The translations under genes and the position numbers were made by a program. Under the pieces are notes generated by a model. It did no database searches. It was not told the DNA's origin and saw only the letters and a list, made by a program, of their open reading frames with translations. From assembly GCA_016871415.1 (NCBI GenBank), contig VHDL01000012.1, positions 1 through 64,000 on the forward strand: DNA of 64,000 nt, given 5' to 3'. Shown here one piece after another: positions 18,448 to 28,927 of the stretch (its first letter is position 1; each line of letters starts with the position of its first letter). The stretch comes from Verrucomicrobiota bacterium (lineage in GTDB: Bacteria > Verrucomicrobiota > Verrucomicrobiia > Opitutales > UBA953).

Positions 18448-19113
18448 TCACTTGAGGATGCCAGCGAGTACGGCCACGGGGATGGAGACGAAGCCGAGCG
18501 CCACGATCCAGGCGTAGGCCAGGGAGAGGCGGTCGAGGCGGCCGCGCCAGCGCTCATTGCGCAGGCCGAGAGTCTGGAAGAGGCTGCTGAAGCCGTGCCC
18601 GAGGTGGAGGCAGAGCAGCAGCATGCTCACGACGTAGAAGACGGAGACCGGGGCGGAGGAGAAGCCCGTCACGACCATGCGGTAAACGCTGTCGAACTTC
18701 TGTCCGCCGAGGGCAGCCGCCTGGAAAGTGTAGTGTAAGAGATGGAAGACGATGAAGGCCAGCAGGACCAGTCCAGTGTAGGGCATGGTGCGGGAGCCGA
18801 GCGTGGCGCGCCGGGTAGCGTCGACGGAGGGCCCGCCGTCCCGGGCGGCGCGATTCTCAAGCGTAAGCGTGACGCCGGCCCAGACGTGGGCGGCGGCGCT
18901 GAGGAGCAGGACAATCCGGGAAGTCCAGAGGAGGAGGGGGTTGGCGTGGAGCCAGGCGGCGTAGGCGTCGATGGCGGCCGGCCCCTTGAACATCAGCAGG
19001 TTGCCCGACATGTGGCCCAGCACGAAGCCGGCCAGCACGAGGCCGGTGATCGCCATAACGACCTTCTTCCCGACGGAGGACGGTCGGCAGACTTGGCAGG
19101 AGGAGTCGGACAT
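18448..19113 (-). CDS. sdhC: Succinate dehydrogenase cytochrome b558 subunit
   Basis: 221 residues with about five hydrophobic segments: [79 protein letters not shown] and a C-terminal one. His residues in the first four segments (LGHMSGN, AAHVWAG, FHLLHY, LHLGHG) are placed to bind two haems b. This is the single large membrane anchor of three-subunit SDH enzymes, so no sdhD is expected or seen. It is the first gene of the sdhCAB operon; upstream it faces pyrG across a 291-bp gap. Confidence 0.93.
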   Translation of the reverse strand: MSDSSCQVCRPSSVGKKVVMAITGLVLAGFVLGHMSGNLLMFKGPAAIDAYAAWLHANPLLLWTSRIVLLLSAAAHVWAGVTLTLENRAARDGGPSVDATRRATLGSRTMPYTGLVLLAFIVFHLLHYTFQAAALGGQKFDSVYRMVVTGFSSAPVSVFYVVSMLLLCLHLGHGFSSLFQTLGLRNERWRGRLDRLSLAYAWIVALGFVSIPVAVLAGILK

Positions 19114-19134
19114 GCGCGTGAGAGGCTGGATTAG

Positions 19135-21006
<1,872 letters not shown>

Positions 21007-21082
21007 TTCAGCACGGCATCGCCCACCGGCACCGCTCACAACCACGCAGGCGAAGGTCCGCCGCAGTCCTTTTACCCCCGCC

Positions 21083-22048
21083 ATGTCCTACCTTGAATCC
21101 GCCGGCACCTGGGTGTCCCGCCTCCGAACCGAAGTCGCTCGCGTCGTCGTCGGCCAGCAATACCTCATCGACCGGCTGCTCGTGGGCCTGCTCGCCAACG
21201 GCCACGTCCTCCTCGAAGGCGTACCCGGCCTGGCGAAGACGCTCTCCGTCCGCACGCTCGCCCGGGCGGTGACGGCGGAGTTCTCCCGCATCCAGTTTAC
21301 GCCTGACCTGCTTCCCGCCGACATCGTTGGTACGCTCATCTACGACCCAAAGACGGGGGCCTACTCCGCCAAGAAGGGCCCAGTGTTCGCCAACTTCGTG
21401 CTGGCCGACGAAATCAACCGCGCGCCGGCCAAGGTGCAGTCGGCGCTGCTGGAGGCGATGCAGGAGCGACAGGTCACCCTCGGCGGCGAGACGCACGCCC
21501 TGCCCGCGCCCTTCCTCGTACTCGCCACCCAGAACCCGATCGACCAAGAGGGCACCTACCCGCTGCCCGAGGCCCAGGTCGACCGCTTCATGCTCAAGCT
21601 CAACGTGGGCTACCCGACCCGCGAGGAGGAGCGCCGCATCCTCGACGCCATGGCCACGACCGCCCCGAAGCTCGACGTCGAGCCCGTCGTGACCACCGCC
21701 GAAATCCTCGAGGCGCGTCGCGCAATCGACGCCGTGCGCGTGGCTGACGCCGTGCGCGACTACGTGGTTTCGCTCGTCCTCGCAACCCGCGGTCAGCAGC
21801 CCAGCGGGCCCGACCTCGGACGCTTCGTGCAGTTCGGGGCCTCCCCCCGGGCCACCATCAGCCTGACCCTCGCCGCCAAAGCCTGGGCCTTCCTGCAGGG
21901 CCGCGACCACGTCACGCCGCAGGACGTCAAGGACATCGCGCCCGACGTGCTCCGACACCGCCTAATCCTCACCTACGAGGCCGACGCCGAGGGCGTGGGC
22001 GCCGACGAAGTCGTGCGCCGCGTGCTCGACGCCGTGCCGGTGCCCTGA
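21083..22048 (+). CDS. MoxR-family AAA+ ATPase
   Basis: 321 residues. Walker A is EGVPGLAKT near residue 45, Walker B is VLADEINRAPAK near 110, and the sensor region LATQNPIDQEGTYPLPEAQ near 150 is the MoxR signature. The C-terminal lid domain follows. MoxR ATPases act as chaperones that load or activate VWA-domain partners, here the BatA/BatB proteins. It heads a run of overlapping genes reaching 28892. The frame is open from 20981, but ATG 21083 gives the normal family start. Confidence 0.95.
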   Translation: MSYLESAGTWVSRLRTEVARVVVGQQYLIDRLLVGLLANGHVLLEGVPGLAKTLSVRTLARAVTAEFSRIQFTPDLLPADIVGTLIYDPKTGAYSAKKGPVFANFVLADEINRAPAKVQSALLEAMQERQVTLGGETHALPAPFLVLATQNPIDQEGTYPLPEAQVDRFMLKLNVGYPTREEERRILDAMATTAPKLDVEPVVTTAEILEARRAIDAVRVADAVRDYVVSLVLATRGQQPSGPDLGRFVQFGASPRATISLTLAAKAWAFLQGRDHVTPQDVKDIAPDVLRHRLILTYEADAEGVGADEVVRRVLDAVPVP

Positions 22049-22055
22049 GCCGAAC

Positions 22056-22964
22056 GTGGCCGCCCAAGTCCCGACGACCCCGCAGGAGGCGCTCCGCGAC
22101 GCGCGGCGCGTGGAGATTGTCGCGGCCCGCGCAGTGAACGACGCGATGAGCGGGGCCTACCTGTCCCGCTTCAAGGGACGCGGCACGGACTTCGAGGAGC
22201 TGCGCGAGTACGTGCCCGGCGACGACGTGCGCACGATGGACTGGAACGTGACCGCGCGCACGGGACGCCCGTTCGTCCGCCTGCACCGCGAGGAGCGTGA
22301 GCTGACGCTCGTGCTCGCGGTCGACGTCTCCGGCTCGGGCTCCTTCGGCTCCGGTCGCGCCACGCTCCGCGAACGCGCCGCCGAGGTCGCGGCTTGCCTC
22401 GCCGTCTCCGCGCTGCGGGCGGGCGACCGCGCGGGCCTGCTGCTCTTCTCGGACCGCGAGGAACTCTGGGTGCCGCCGCGCAAGGGCCGCCGCCAGGCGC
22501 TGCGCATCATCCGCGAGGTGCTCTCCTTCCGCCCGGTGAGCCGGCGCACGGACTTCGCTCCGCCCCTGCGCCGGCTGGCCCGCGCGCTCCGCCGACGTTC
22601 GCTCGTGGCCGTGGTCTCCGACTTCCTGCCGGGAGCCGGCGACGCCGACGCCATGGTCACCGCGGTCGGCGAGCTCGGCTCACGGCATGAGACGGCGTGC
22701 GTCCAGCTGCTCGACGAACGCGAGCGTACCCTCCCTGACGTGGGCGTGGTCGCCCTCGAGGACGCCGAGACGGGCGAGCAGCGGGAAGTCGACACGTCGG
22801 ACCTGTGGGTGCGGGAGCGCTTCACGGTGCGGGCCGAGGCCCGCCTCACCGAGATTGGCACGGCCCTCGGCCGCGCCGGTGCCGACATCCTCAGGCTAGA
22901 GCCTGAGGAGGAGGCCGCTCCGGCCCTCACCCGCTTCTTCGAACGCCGCCGCCGCAGACGATGA
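22056..22964 (+). CDS. DUF58 protein of the Bat operon
   Basis: 302 residues from GTG 22056, 7 bp after moxR. The core is a DUF58 domain: GAYLSRFKGRGTDFEELREYVPGDDVRTMDWNVTAR is the hallmark, followed by a VWA-like fold with LAVDVSGSGSFG, where the MIDAS-like DxSxS is kept. There is no membrane segment, so it is cytoplasmic. DUF58 genes directly follow moxR in most Bat operons. Its stop overlaps the next start by 4 bp (ATGA). Confidence 0.92.
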   Translation: MAAQVPTTPQEALRDARRVEIVAARAVNDAMSGAYLSRFKGRGTDFEELREYVPGDDVRTMDWNVTARTGRPFVRLHREERELTLVLAVDVSGSGSFGSGRATLRERAAEVAACLAVSALRAGDRAGLLLFSDREELWVPPRKGRRQALRIIREVLSFRPVSRRTDFAPPLRRLARALRRRSLVAVVSDFLPGAGDADAMVTAVGELGSRHETACVQLLDERERTLPDVGVVALEDAETGEQREVDTSDLWVRERFTVRAEARLTEIGTALGRAGADILRLEPEEEAAPALTRFFERRRRRR

Positions 22965-23452
22965 GCACCGACGCACCAGCTGACTTCGTCCTGAAGGGAC
23001 CGATGCCGGAGGTGCCTCCGGGCCTCCTGCTCTCGCCCTGGACCTGGTCGGCCGTCATCCTGCTGGGCGGCGTCATCTGGGGGCTCGCGCTGCTGAGGAA
23101 GGCTAGGCCCGCCCCGGCCGACCCGGCCGCCGAGACGCGTCGCGCAATCGACGCCGCCCTCGCGCTTCCCCCCGAGCAGGCGCTCACCGCCCTCGCCGGC
23201 GCCCTGCGACGCTACGTCGCGGCAGTCGAGCCAGCCGCTCCCGCCGGGCTCTCGACGGAGGAGCTGGAACACCGCCTGAGCGCGCTCCCCGAGTTCATGC
23301 CCGCGCGCCAGCCCCTCATCGCCGCCCTGCGCGCCGCCGACGCCTCGCGCTTCGCCGGGGCGGAGACGGATCCCGCTCTCGTGGCCGCGGCCGCGCGCGA
23401 GGCGGTGAACCGGACGGAAGCGGCACGGGGGGCCCTCGCCCGCGCGTCATGA
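22961..23452 (+). CDS. DUF4381-like single-span membrane protein
   Basis: 163 residues. One membrane segment at about residues 25-43 (WTWSAVILLGGVIWGLALL) is followed by a helical cytoplasmic domain. This architecture and position (between DUF58 and the first VWA protein) match DUF4381, a small component of Bat operons with no assigned activity. It overlaps both neighbours by 4 bp, so it is translated with them. Confidence 0.75.
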   Translation: MSTDAPADFVLKGPMPEVPPGLLLSPWTWSAVILLGGVIWGLALLRKARPAPADPAAETRRAIDAALALPPEQALTALAGALRRYVAAVEPAAPAGLSTEELEHRLSALPEFMPARQPLIAALRAADASRFAGAETDPALVAAAAREAVNRTEAARGALARAS

Positions 23453-24492
23453 CGGAGTTCCTCGGAGACTTCGAACGGCCGTGGGCGCTGCTGCTGCTCG
23501 CGCTCCTCCCGCTCTATGCGTGGCTGCGCGGCGGGCGCTCAGGCTCCTCCGCCCTGCTCTACCCCGACGCCTCGCTGCTGACCGAGGTCTCCCGACCGGT
23601 CAAGTCGGGCGCCGGCTCGCTGAGCGCCTTCCTGCGCCTGCTCTGCGCGGCGGCGCTCATCGTGGCGCTGGCCGGACCGCGCACGCCCAACCGCGAGATC
23701 GAACGGGAGTCGGAGGGCGTCGACATCATGCTCGTGGTGGACCTCTCCTGGTCGATGATGGCCCTCGACATGGGCAGTCAGGACCGCGAGGTCACGCGCT
23801 GGGACGTCTCCCAGGACGTCATCCGCGAGTTCATCGCCAACCGCCCCGACGACCGCTTAGGCGCCGTCGTCTTCTCCGGCAAGCCCTACCTGCTGAGCCC
23901 CCTCACCGTAAACAAGGACTGGGTGAAGTCCGGCGTGGGCCGTCTCCACATCGGCTCCATCCGCGAGACCGGCACCGCCATCGGCGAGGCCGTCGCCATG
24001 GCCGTCGACCGGATGAAGTCGCTGCCGGCCAGGTCCTCCAAGGTCATCATCCTGCTCACCGACGGCGACGACAACATGAGTAAGGCCATCCTCCCGCTCC
24101 CCGCGGCGGAACTCGCCCACGCCCTCGGCGTGCGCCTCTACGCCATCGGGCTGGGCAAGGACGAACCCACCGTGCTGCCGCAGTTCGACGTCAGCACAGG
24201 TAAAATCTACCGTGACGTCCTTGGCCGCACGGTGCCAATGCAGACCATCAACCCGGCCAACTACGAGATGCTGGGCCGCATGGCCGCGGTCGCCGACGGA
24301 CGCTTCTACCGCGCACTGGACCGGGGGCAGCTCGCCAAGGTCTACGACGAGATCGGCCGGCTCGAGCGCACCGAGGTGCGCATCCGCGAAACGGTCACCT
24401 ACGACAGCCACCGCCAGGCCTGGATTGCCGCCGGACTGCTCCTGCTCCTCCTCGAACTCGCCTTCGCCGTCGTCCGGCCCCGGGCCCCCTGA
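23449..24492 (+). CDS. batA: BatA: membrane-anchored VWA-domain protein
   Basis: 347 residues. A hydrophobic start (ALLLLALLPLYAWL), a second span near residues 63-80 (RLLCAAALIVALAGP), a VWA domain from about 95 to 290 and a final span near the C-terminus (AAGLLLLLLELAFAVV). The metal-site motif is DLSWS, with the later Asp in LTDGDDN. The order of spans and VWA matches BatA of Bacteroides. Bat proteins are linked to aerotolerance and envelope stress, though their mechanism is not settled. It overlaps the upstream gene by 4 bp. Confidence 0.9.
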   Translation: MTEFLGDFERPWALLLLALLPLYAWLRGGRSGSSALLYPDASLLTEVSRPVKSGAGSLSAFLRLLCAAALIVALAGPRTPNREIERESEGVDIMLVVDLSWSMMALDMGSQDREVTRWDVSQDVIREFIANRPDDRLGAVVFSGKPYLLSPLTVNKDWVKSGVGRLHIGSIRETGTAIGEAVAMAVDRMKSLPARSSKVIILLTDGDDNMSKAILPLPAAELAHALGVRLYAIGLGKDEPTVLPQFDVSTGKIYRDVLGRTVPMQTINPANYEMLGRMAAVADGRFYRALDRGQLAKVYDEIGRLERTEVRIRETVTYDSHRQAWIAAGLLLLLLELAFAVVRPRAP

Positions 24493-24496
24493 GACC

Positions 24497-25516
24497 GTGG
24501 ACTTCTCCGACCCTCACTTCGAACGTCCGCTCCTGCTGCTCGCCGCCGTCGCCGCCGCCGGACTCGCCCTCGGCGGACTCCGCTGGGCCGACGCGCGTCG
24601 CCGGTCGGGGCTGGCCGGTTTCGCCGCAGAGCGGCTGCTCGGCCACCTGCTCGCAGGGCACTCGGCCGCGCGCCGTGTGATCAAGGACCTGATGGTGGCC
24701 ACCGCCGTGCTACTGCTGGGCGTCGCCGCCGCCGGCCCCCGCTGGGGCTACGTCACCACCGCCGCCCGCGCCTCGTCCGAGGACGTGATCTTTGTGCTCG
24801 ACGTCTCGAAGTCGATGATGGCCAGCGACGCGCGCCCCTCGCGGCTCGCCCGCGCGAAGGCCTCCGTCTCAGCCTTCGTGAAGACGAAGGGCACGGGTAG
24901 CGTGGGCCTCGTCGCCTTTGCGGGTCAGGCCTTCCTGCAGTGCCCGCTCACGCGCGACTACGACGCGTTCAGCCGGGCGCTGGAGGAGACCGACACCTCG
25001 GTCATTCAGGTCACGGGCACCGACATCGGACGCGCGCTCGAGGAGGCGGAGGCCGCCTTCGCCCCCAACCGCAGCCGCAAGCTGGTCATCCTGCTGACCG
25101 ACGGCGAGGACCTCGAGTCGGGCGGCGTCGACGCCGCCAAGCGGCTCGCGCGCAACGGGCTCGTCGTGCACGCCGTCGGAGTCGGCACCGCCGCGGGCGG
25201 CACCATCTCGGTGGTCGGCCCGCTCGGCACGCTCGAGACGCTCAAGGACGCCGAGGGCGCCGCCGTGATCAGCCGGCTCGACGAGGCCACGCTGAGCAAG
25301 GTCGCCGAGGTGGCGGGCGGGCGCTTCGTGTTGCTCGGCACCGCGGGCGAAGGCATGGAGGCGCTGCGTCTCGCGGTCGAGGCGGGCACCGACTCCGCCC
25401 ACGCCGGCCGCCAGGGCGTGCCCCGCGAGCACTGGTTCGTGACCCTCGCGCTGGCGCTGCTCGTCGTCGAGACGCTCCTCTCCACCCGCCGCCGTCCGGC
25501 GGCTGAAGCCTCATGA
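24497..25516 (+). CDS. batB: BatB: membrane-anchored VWA-domain protein
   Basis: 339 residues from GTG 24497, 4 bp after batA. Spans near residues 11-28 and 65-83 precede a VWA domain with the metal-site motif DVSKSMMASDARPSRL and LTDGEDLESGG; a C-terminal span (WFVTLALALLVVETLL) closes it. The frame is open upstream inside batA, but the start fits both the batA stop and the N-terminal span. Two VWA proteins in a row are standard for Bat operons. Confidence 0.9.
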   Translation: MDFSDPHFERPLLLLAAVAAAGLALGGLRWADARRRSGLAGFAAERLLGHLLAGHSAARRVIKDLMVATAVLLLGVAAAGPRWGYVTTAARASSEDVIFVLDVSKSMMASDARPSRLARAKASVSAFVKTKGTGSVGLVAFAGQAFLQCPLTRDYDAFSRALEETDTSVIQVTGTDIGRALEEAEAAFAPNRSRKLVILLTDGEDLESGGVDAAKRLARNGLVVHAVGVGTAAGGTISVVGPLGTLETLKDAEGAAVISRLDEATLSKVAEVAGGRFVLLGTAGEGMEALRLAVEAGTDSAHAGRQGVPREHWFVTLALALLVVETLLSTRRRPAAEAS

Positions 25517-26475
25517 AGCCCATCATCATCGCCGCGCTGCTCGTCAGCGCATCCGCCGCCGCGGCGGAGGATCCGCTCCGGGACCTCGACGCCCGGGAAT
25601 TGCATAACCTCGGCACCACCCGCCTCAGGGCCGGGGATCACGCCGGCGCCGAGGAGGCGCTGCGCGCCTCGCTCGGCCGTGACGTCGATGCGCTCCGTCC
25701 GCCGGCGCTCCACAACCTCGGGCACGTGCGCTTCGGCAAGGGCCGCGACGCGCTCAAGGGACGGACCTCGGGTGACCTGACCGAAGTGACCGTCGCCCGC
25801 TCCTTCGTGGAGGCCGCGGACGCCGACATCGCCGACATGCAGGACCAGATCCAGCACCTCGACGACGCCAAGAAGGCGGGGGTCGAGCCCGACTACGTGC
25901 CGGCCCAGGCCGCGCTCGCTGGCGGCATCGGCACGTTCCGCGAGCTCCGCAAGCTCATCCCCAAGGAGGAGGCCATGCTGGGCCGCCGCGGGCAGGCCGA
26001 CGCCGCTTGGACGCGCTCGATTGCCGACTTCCGCGGCGCGAACGAGCTGGACGGCGCGGACACGGCCGCGCAGTCCAACGCCGAAGCGGTCGAGGAGCTG
26101 CTCCGCGCGCTCCGCAGGCAGTCGGCCGACCTTGAGGAGATGGTCGAGATCCAGCGCAAGAAGCTCGAGGAGCTGCGCGAGACGATCCGCGAGCTCATCC
26201 GGCGCCTGCCCGACGACCAGCTGCCGCCACAGGCACAGGACGGCGAGGACGAGGAGGATCTCTTCCCGCCGGAGCGCCGCCGGCCCCGCCCGCAGCAGGG
26301 CGGACGCACCAATCCGCGCGAAGGCGAGGAGCGCCGCATGGACGAACAGGAGGCCCGCGGCGCGCTCGAGGGCCTGCGCAACGAATTCGGTCGCAAGATG
26401 CCCTCGAGCCGCAGGCCCGGCGAGCAGCCTGGCGCCGGCGGGAAGCCCGAGGAACGGAAAGGCAAGGACTATTGA
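25513..26475 (+). CDS. batC: BatC-like exported TPR/coiled-coil protein
   Basis: 320 residues. A signal peptide (IIIAALLVSASAAAAE, residues 3-18) is followed by one or two TPR-like units (ELHNLGTTRLRAGDHAGAEEAL; ALHNLGHVRFGKG). A long charged helix around residues 190-235 (LEEMVEIQRKKLEELRE) is probably coiled coil. The tail is rich in Pro, Arg, Glu and Gly and probably disordered. Its position between BatB and BatD supports the BatC call; the sequence family is weakly conserved. Overlaps batB by 4 bp. Confidence 0.75.
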   Translation: MKPIIIAALLVSASAAAAEDPLRDLDARELHNLGTTRLRAGDHAGAEEALRASLGRDVDALRPPALHNLGHVRFGKGRDALKGRTSGDLTEVTVARSFVEAADADIADMQDQIQHLDDAKKAGVEPDYVPAQAALAGGIGTFRELRKLIPKEEAMLGRRGQADAAWTRSIADFRGANELDGADTAAQSNAEAVEELLRALRRQSADLEEMVEIQRKKLEELRETIRELIRRLPDDQLPPQAQDGEDEEDLFPPERRRPRPQQGGRTNPREGEERRMDEQEARGALEGLRNEFGRKMPSSRRPGEQPGAGGKPEERKGKDY

Positions 26476-26478
26476 GCC

Positions 26479-28140
26479 ATGCGCGCCCTCCTGACGTCCC
26501 TCGCCTGCCTGCTCGCCGCCCTCCTCGGCGCGCAGCAGGACGTCGTCAGCTGGGAGGTCACGCCCCCGGTCTGCGGCCCCGGCCAGCCCTTCCGGCTGCA
26601 GGTGCGTATCGAGTCGAGCACGCCGCTCGGCCCGGCGGAGCGCATCGGCAAGGACCTGCGGGCGCCCGTCGGCATGGCGCTGCGCTTCTCCGGACAGATC
26701 TTCCGCGCGGGCTCCAACGAGGCGCTGCTCAACTTCTCGGGCGTGGCGCCGGAACCGGCCGCCGACCACGTGATCCCAGACTTCCTGGCGCGGTTCTCCG
26801 GCAAGACCTTCACCGTGAGCGGGGTGACGGTGCGCGTCCGCGAGGGCACGGGTTTCCGCAAGGAGGGCGTGGCCCGGGCCGAACTCGAACTGCTGGACCG
26901 ACCCTTCTTCGTCGGCGAGCGCATCCGCGGGGCAGTGCTGCTGCGCGGGAGCGAGACCGAGCCCGTGACGGGGGCCTTCGGCTTGGAGACCTCGGCGGAG
27001 GGGTTCAGCTTCGCCGTCACCTCCGAGGACGAGGACCTGCCCGACGGCCTCGGCCGCGCCATCCGCTTCGAGCTCACGCCCATCCGCCCCGGGCCCGCGG
27101 GGTTCAGCGTGGGAGGTATCATGCTGGTGCAGCCGGGCGGCTTCGGCGCCTTCAGCGCGGCCGGACGCGACCGGCCGTTCAGCTTCTCCCGCAATATCCG
27201 CGTCGAGCGCGTGCCCCAAGAGGGCCGGCCGGCCGACTGGAGCGGAGCCATCGGACGTTTCACGGCGGAAGCGGTGCAAATCTCCAACTTGACGCCCGAG
27301 GTGGGCGAGCCAATCCAGTTCCGCGCGCTCCTCTCCGGGGAGGGCAACCTCGACCGCATCGTGCCTCCCGAGCTGAGCGGCGGCGAGCAGTGGGACGTGC
27401 TGCCCGCGCCAGAACGCCGCCGTCGCGCCGACACCCAGCGCGCCTTCAGCTGGCGCCTAGTGCCGCGCCTGCCCGGCCTTCTGATGACGCCCGCGGTGCG
27501 CATCAGCGTCTTCGACCCCGAGACGCGGAAGTTCAGCGAGGTGGTCTTCTCGCCGCAGGAGGTGACCGTGACGGGCGAGGCGCCGGCCAAGGTGGAACTG
27601 ACTCCGGCCGCCCGCTCGGCCGACCCCACGGCTCCCGGCGCCGTCACCGGTCTCCTGGCGCCCTCGGCCGGCTCACGCCAGCTGCGGCCCTCGATCCTGC
27701 ACGACATCGCCTCGGCGGCCGGATTCTGGCGAACCAATTCGGCCCTCGCCGCGCTGGCCCTGGCGGGCTCGGCGTTCGTGGGCGTCGCCGCGTTCCTGAC
27801 GCGCAACCCGCGCTTCATCGCGTGCTTACGGGCGAAGCGCGCAGCCTCCTCGGCCCTCGCCGCCGCCTCCGCCGCGAGGCGACGCGGCGACTGGGACGCC
27901 TTCGCGCGCGCCGCCGTGCGCGGACTGCGCGCCGGCTGCGCCTACCTGCTCGAGGCGGAACCGGAGGCGCTGACCTCCGGCGACGTGCTCCGGGCGATGC
28001 CCGAGGCCCGCGCCGAAACGGTCGGTCGCACCTTCCTCCGCGCCGACGGCGTCAAGTTCGGCGCCTCCGACCTGCCCTCGCTCGAGGCCGACGCGGACGC
28101 GGTCCAGTCCCTCCTCTCCGAACTCACCCGTATCCAATGA
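26479..28140 (+). CDS. batD: BatD: oxygen-tolerance family membrane protein
   Basis: 553 residues. A signal peptide (LLTSLACLLAALLGAQ) precedes periplasmic β-sandwich repeats (two related units starting near residues 22 and 135, e.g. FVGERIRGAVLLRG and a third near 265, VGEPIQFRALLSGEGNL). One membrane span lies near residues 420-438 (ALAALALAGSAFVGVAAF) and a cytoplasmic helical tail follows. This matches the BatD layout. Starts 3 bp after batC; its stop shares ATGA with batE. Confidence 0.88.
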   Translation: MRALLTSLACLLAALLGAQQDVVSWEVTPPVCGPGQPFRLQVRIESSTPLGPAERIGKDLRAPVGMALRFSGQIFRAGSNEALLNFSGVAPEPAADHVIPDFLARFSGKTFTVSGVTVRVREGTGFRKEGVARAELELLDRPFFVGERIRGAVLLRGSETEPVTGAFGLETSAEGFSFAVTSEDEDLPDGLGRAIRFELTPIRPGPAGFSVGGIMLVQPGGFGAFSAAGRDRPFSFSRNIRVERVPQEGRPADWSGAIGRFTAEAVQISNLTPEVGEPIQFRALLSGEGNLDRIVPPELSGGEQWDVLPAPERRRRADTQRAFSWRLVPRLPGLLMTPAVRISVFDPETRKFSEVVFSPQEVTVTGEAPAKVELTPAARSADPTAPGAVTGLLAPSAGSRQLRPSILHDIASAAGFWRTNSALAALALAGSAFVGVAAFLTRNPRFIACLRAKRAASSALAAASAARRRGDWDAFARAAVRGLRAGCAYLLEAEPEALTSGDVLRAMPEARAETVGRTFLRADGVKFGASDLPSLEADADAVQSLLSELTRIQ

Positions 28141-28892
28141 GGACGCCTTTCACCGCGCTCTGCCTCCTGCTCCTCGCCTATGCCGCGCTGCCGGCCGCCG
28201 AAGATCCTGCGGCCCAGGCCTACGCCAGGGGCGAATACGCGGAGTCCGTGCGGCTCTGGGAGGAGCGGGCGGCGCGGGACGGCGTGACCTCCGGATTGCT
28301 CGCCGCGCTGGGCAACGCAGAGTGGCGTCTCGGCCACAAGGCCCGCGCGGTGCTGTGCTGGGAACGCGCGCTCCTCATCGACCCTACGGACCCCGTGGCC
28401 CTCGCCGGCATCCGCCACGCGCAGAACGCCGGGGGCGCAAAGCGCCCGCCGTCGAACTGGCTGGAAGACTACGCGTCCTTGCTGCCGTCCGGAGCCTGGA
28501 CGCTCGTCGCGGCCGCGGCCTTCTGGATGGCCGTCGCGGCCCTGCTCGTGCCGCGCGTGACGGGAAGACGCACCGGGCCCTGGTCCAACGCGTCCCTGCT
28601 CATCGGCCTCACGGCCTTCGCGCTCTCCCTGCCCGGCATCTGGGGCGCCTACGCCCGGTCGGACCGCGCCGTCGTGCGCCGCGCCGAGACACCGCTGCGT
28701 CTGACGCCGACGGCGGAGGGCGAGTCGGTGGGCTCCTTCGAGGAAGGCGACATGGTGCGCGCCGGACGCAGGCTCAACGGCCATGTGCGCGTACGCGCCT
28801 CGGACGGCCGGACGGGCTGGGTGCGCGCGGGTGAAATCGAGGCGGTGGAGACGTTCGCCCTTCCCGCACGCGCGGGGACGGAGAATCCGTAG
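28137..28892 (+). CDS. batE: BatE: TPR plus SH3-like membrane protein
   Basis: 251 residues. Signal peptide (TALCLLLLAYAALPAAE), TPR-like units from residue 24 to 95 (AYARGEYAESVRLWEE; ALGNAEWRLGHKARAVLCWERAL), two membrane spans near 120-140 and 155-173, and a C-terminal SH3-like domain (TPTAEGESVGSFEEGDMVRAGRR, then GRTGWVRAGEIE). This is the standard BatE architecture. It begins on the batD stop (4-bp overlap) and completes the Bat operon. Confidence 0.88.
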   Translation: MRTPFTALCLLLLAYAALPAAEDPAAQAYARGEYAESVRLWEERAARDGVTSGLLAALGNAEWRLGHKARAVLCWERALLIDPTDPVALAGIRHAQNAGGAKRPPSNWLEDYASLLPSGAWTLVAAAAFWMAVAALLVPRVTGRRTGPWSNASLLIGLTAFALSLPGIWGAYARSDRAVVRRAETPLRLTPTAEGESVGSFEEGDMVRAGRRLNGHVRVRASDGRTGWVRAGEIEAVETFALPARAGTENP

Positions 28893-28927
28893 CCCCTTTC
28901 GCCGTCGACAGGAGGCCGCGGCGCGGG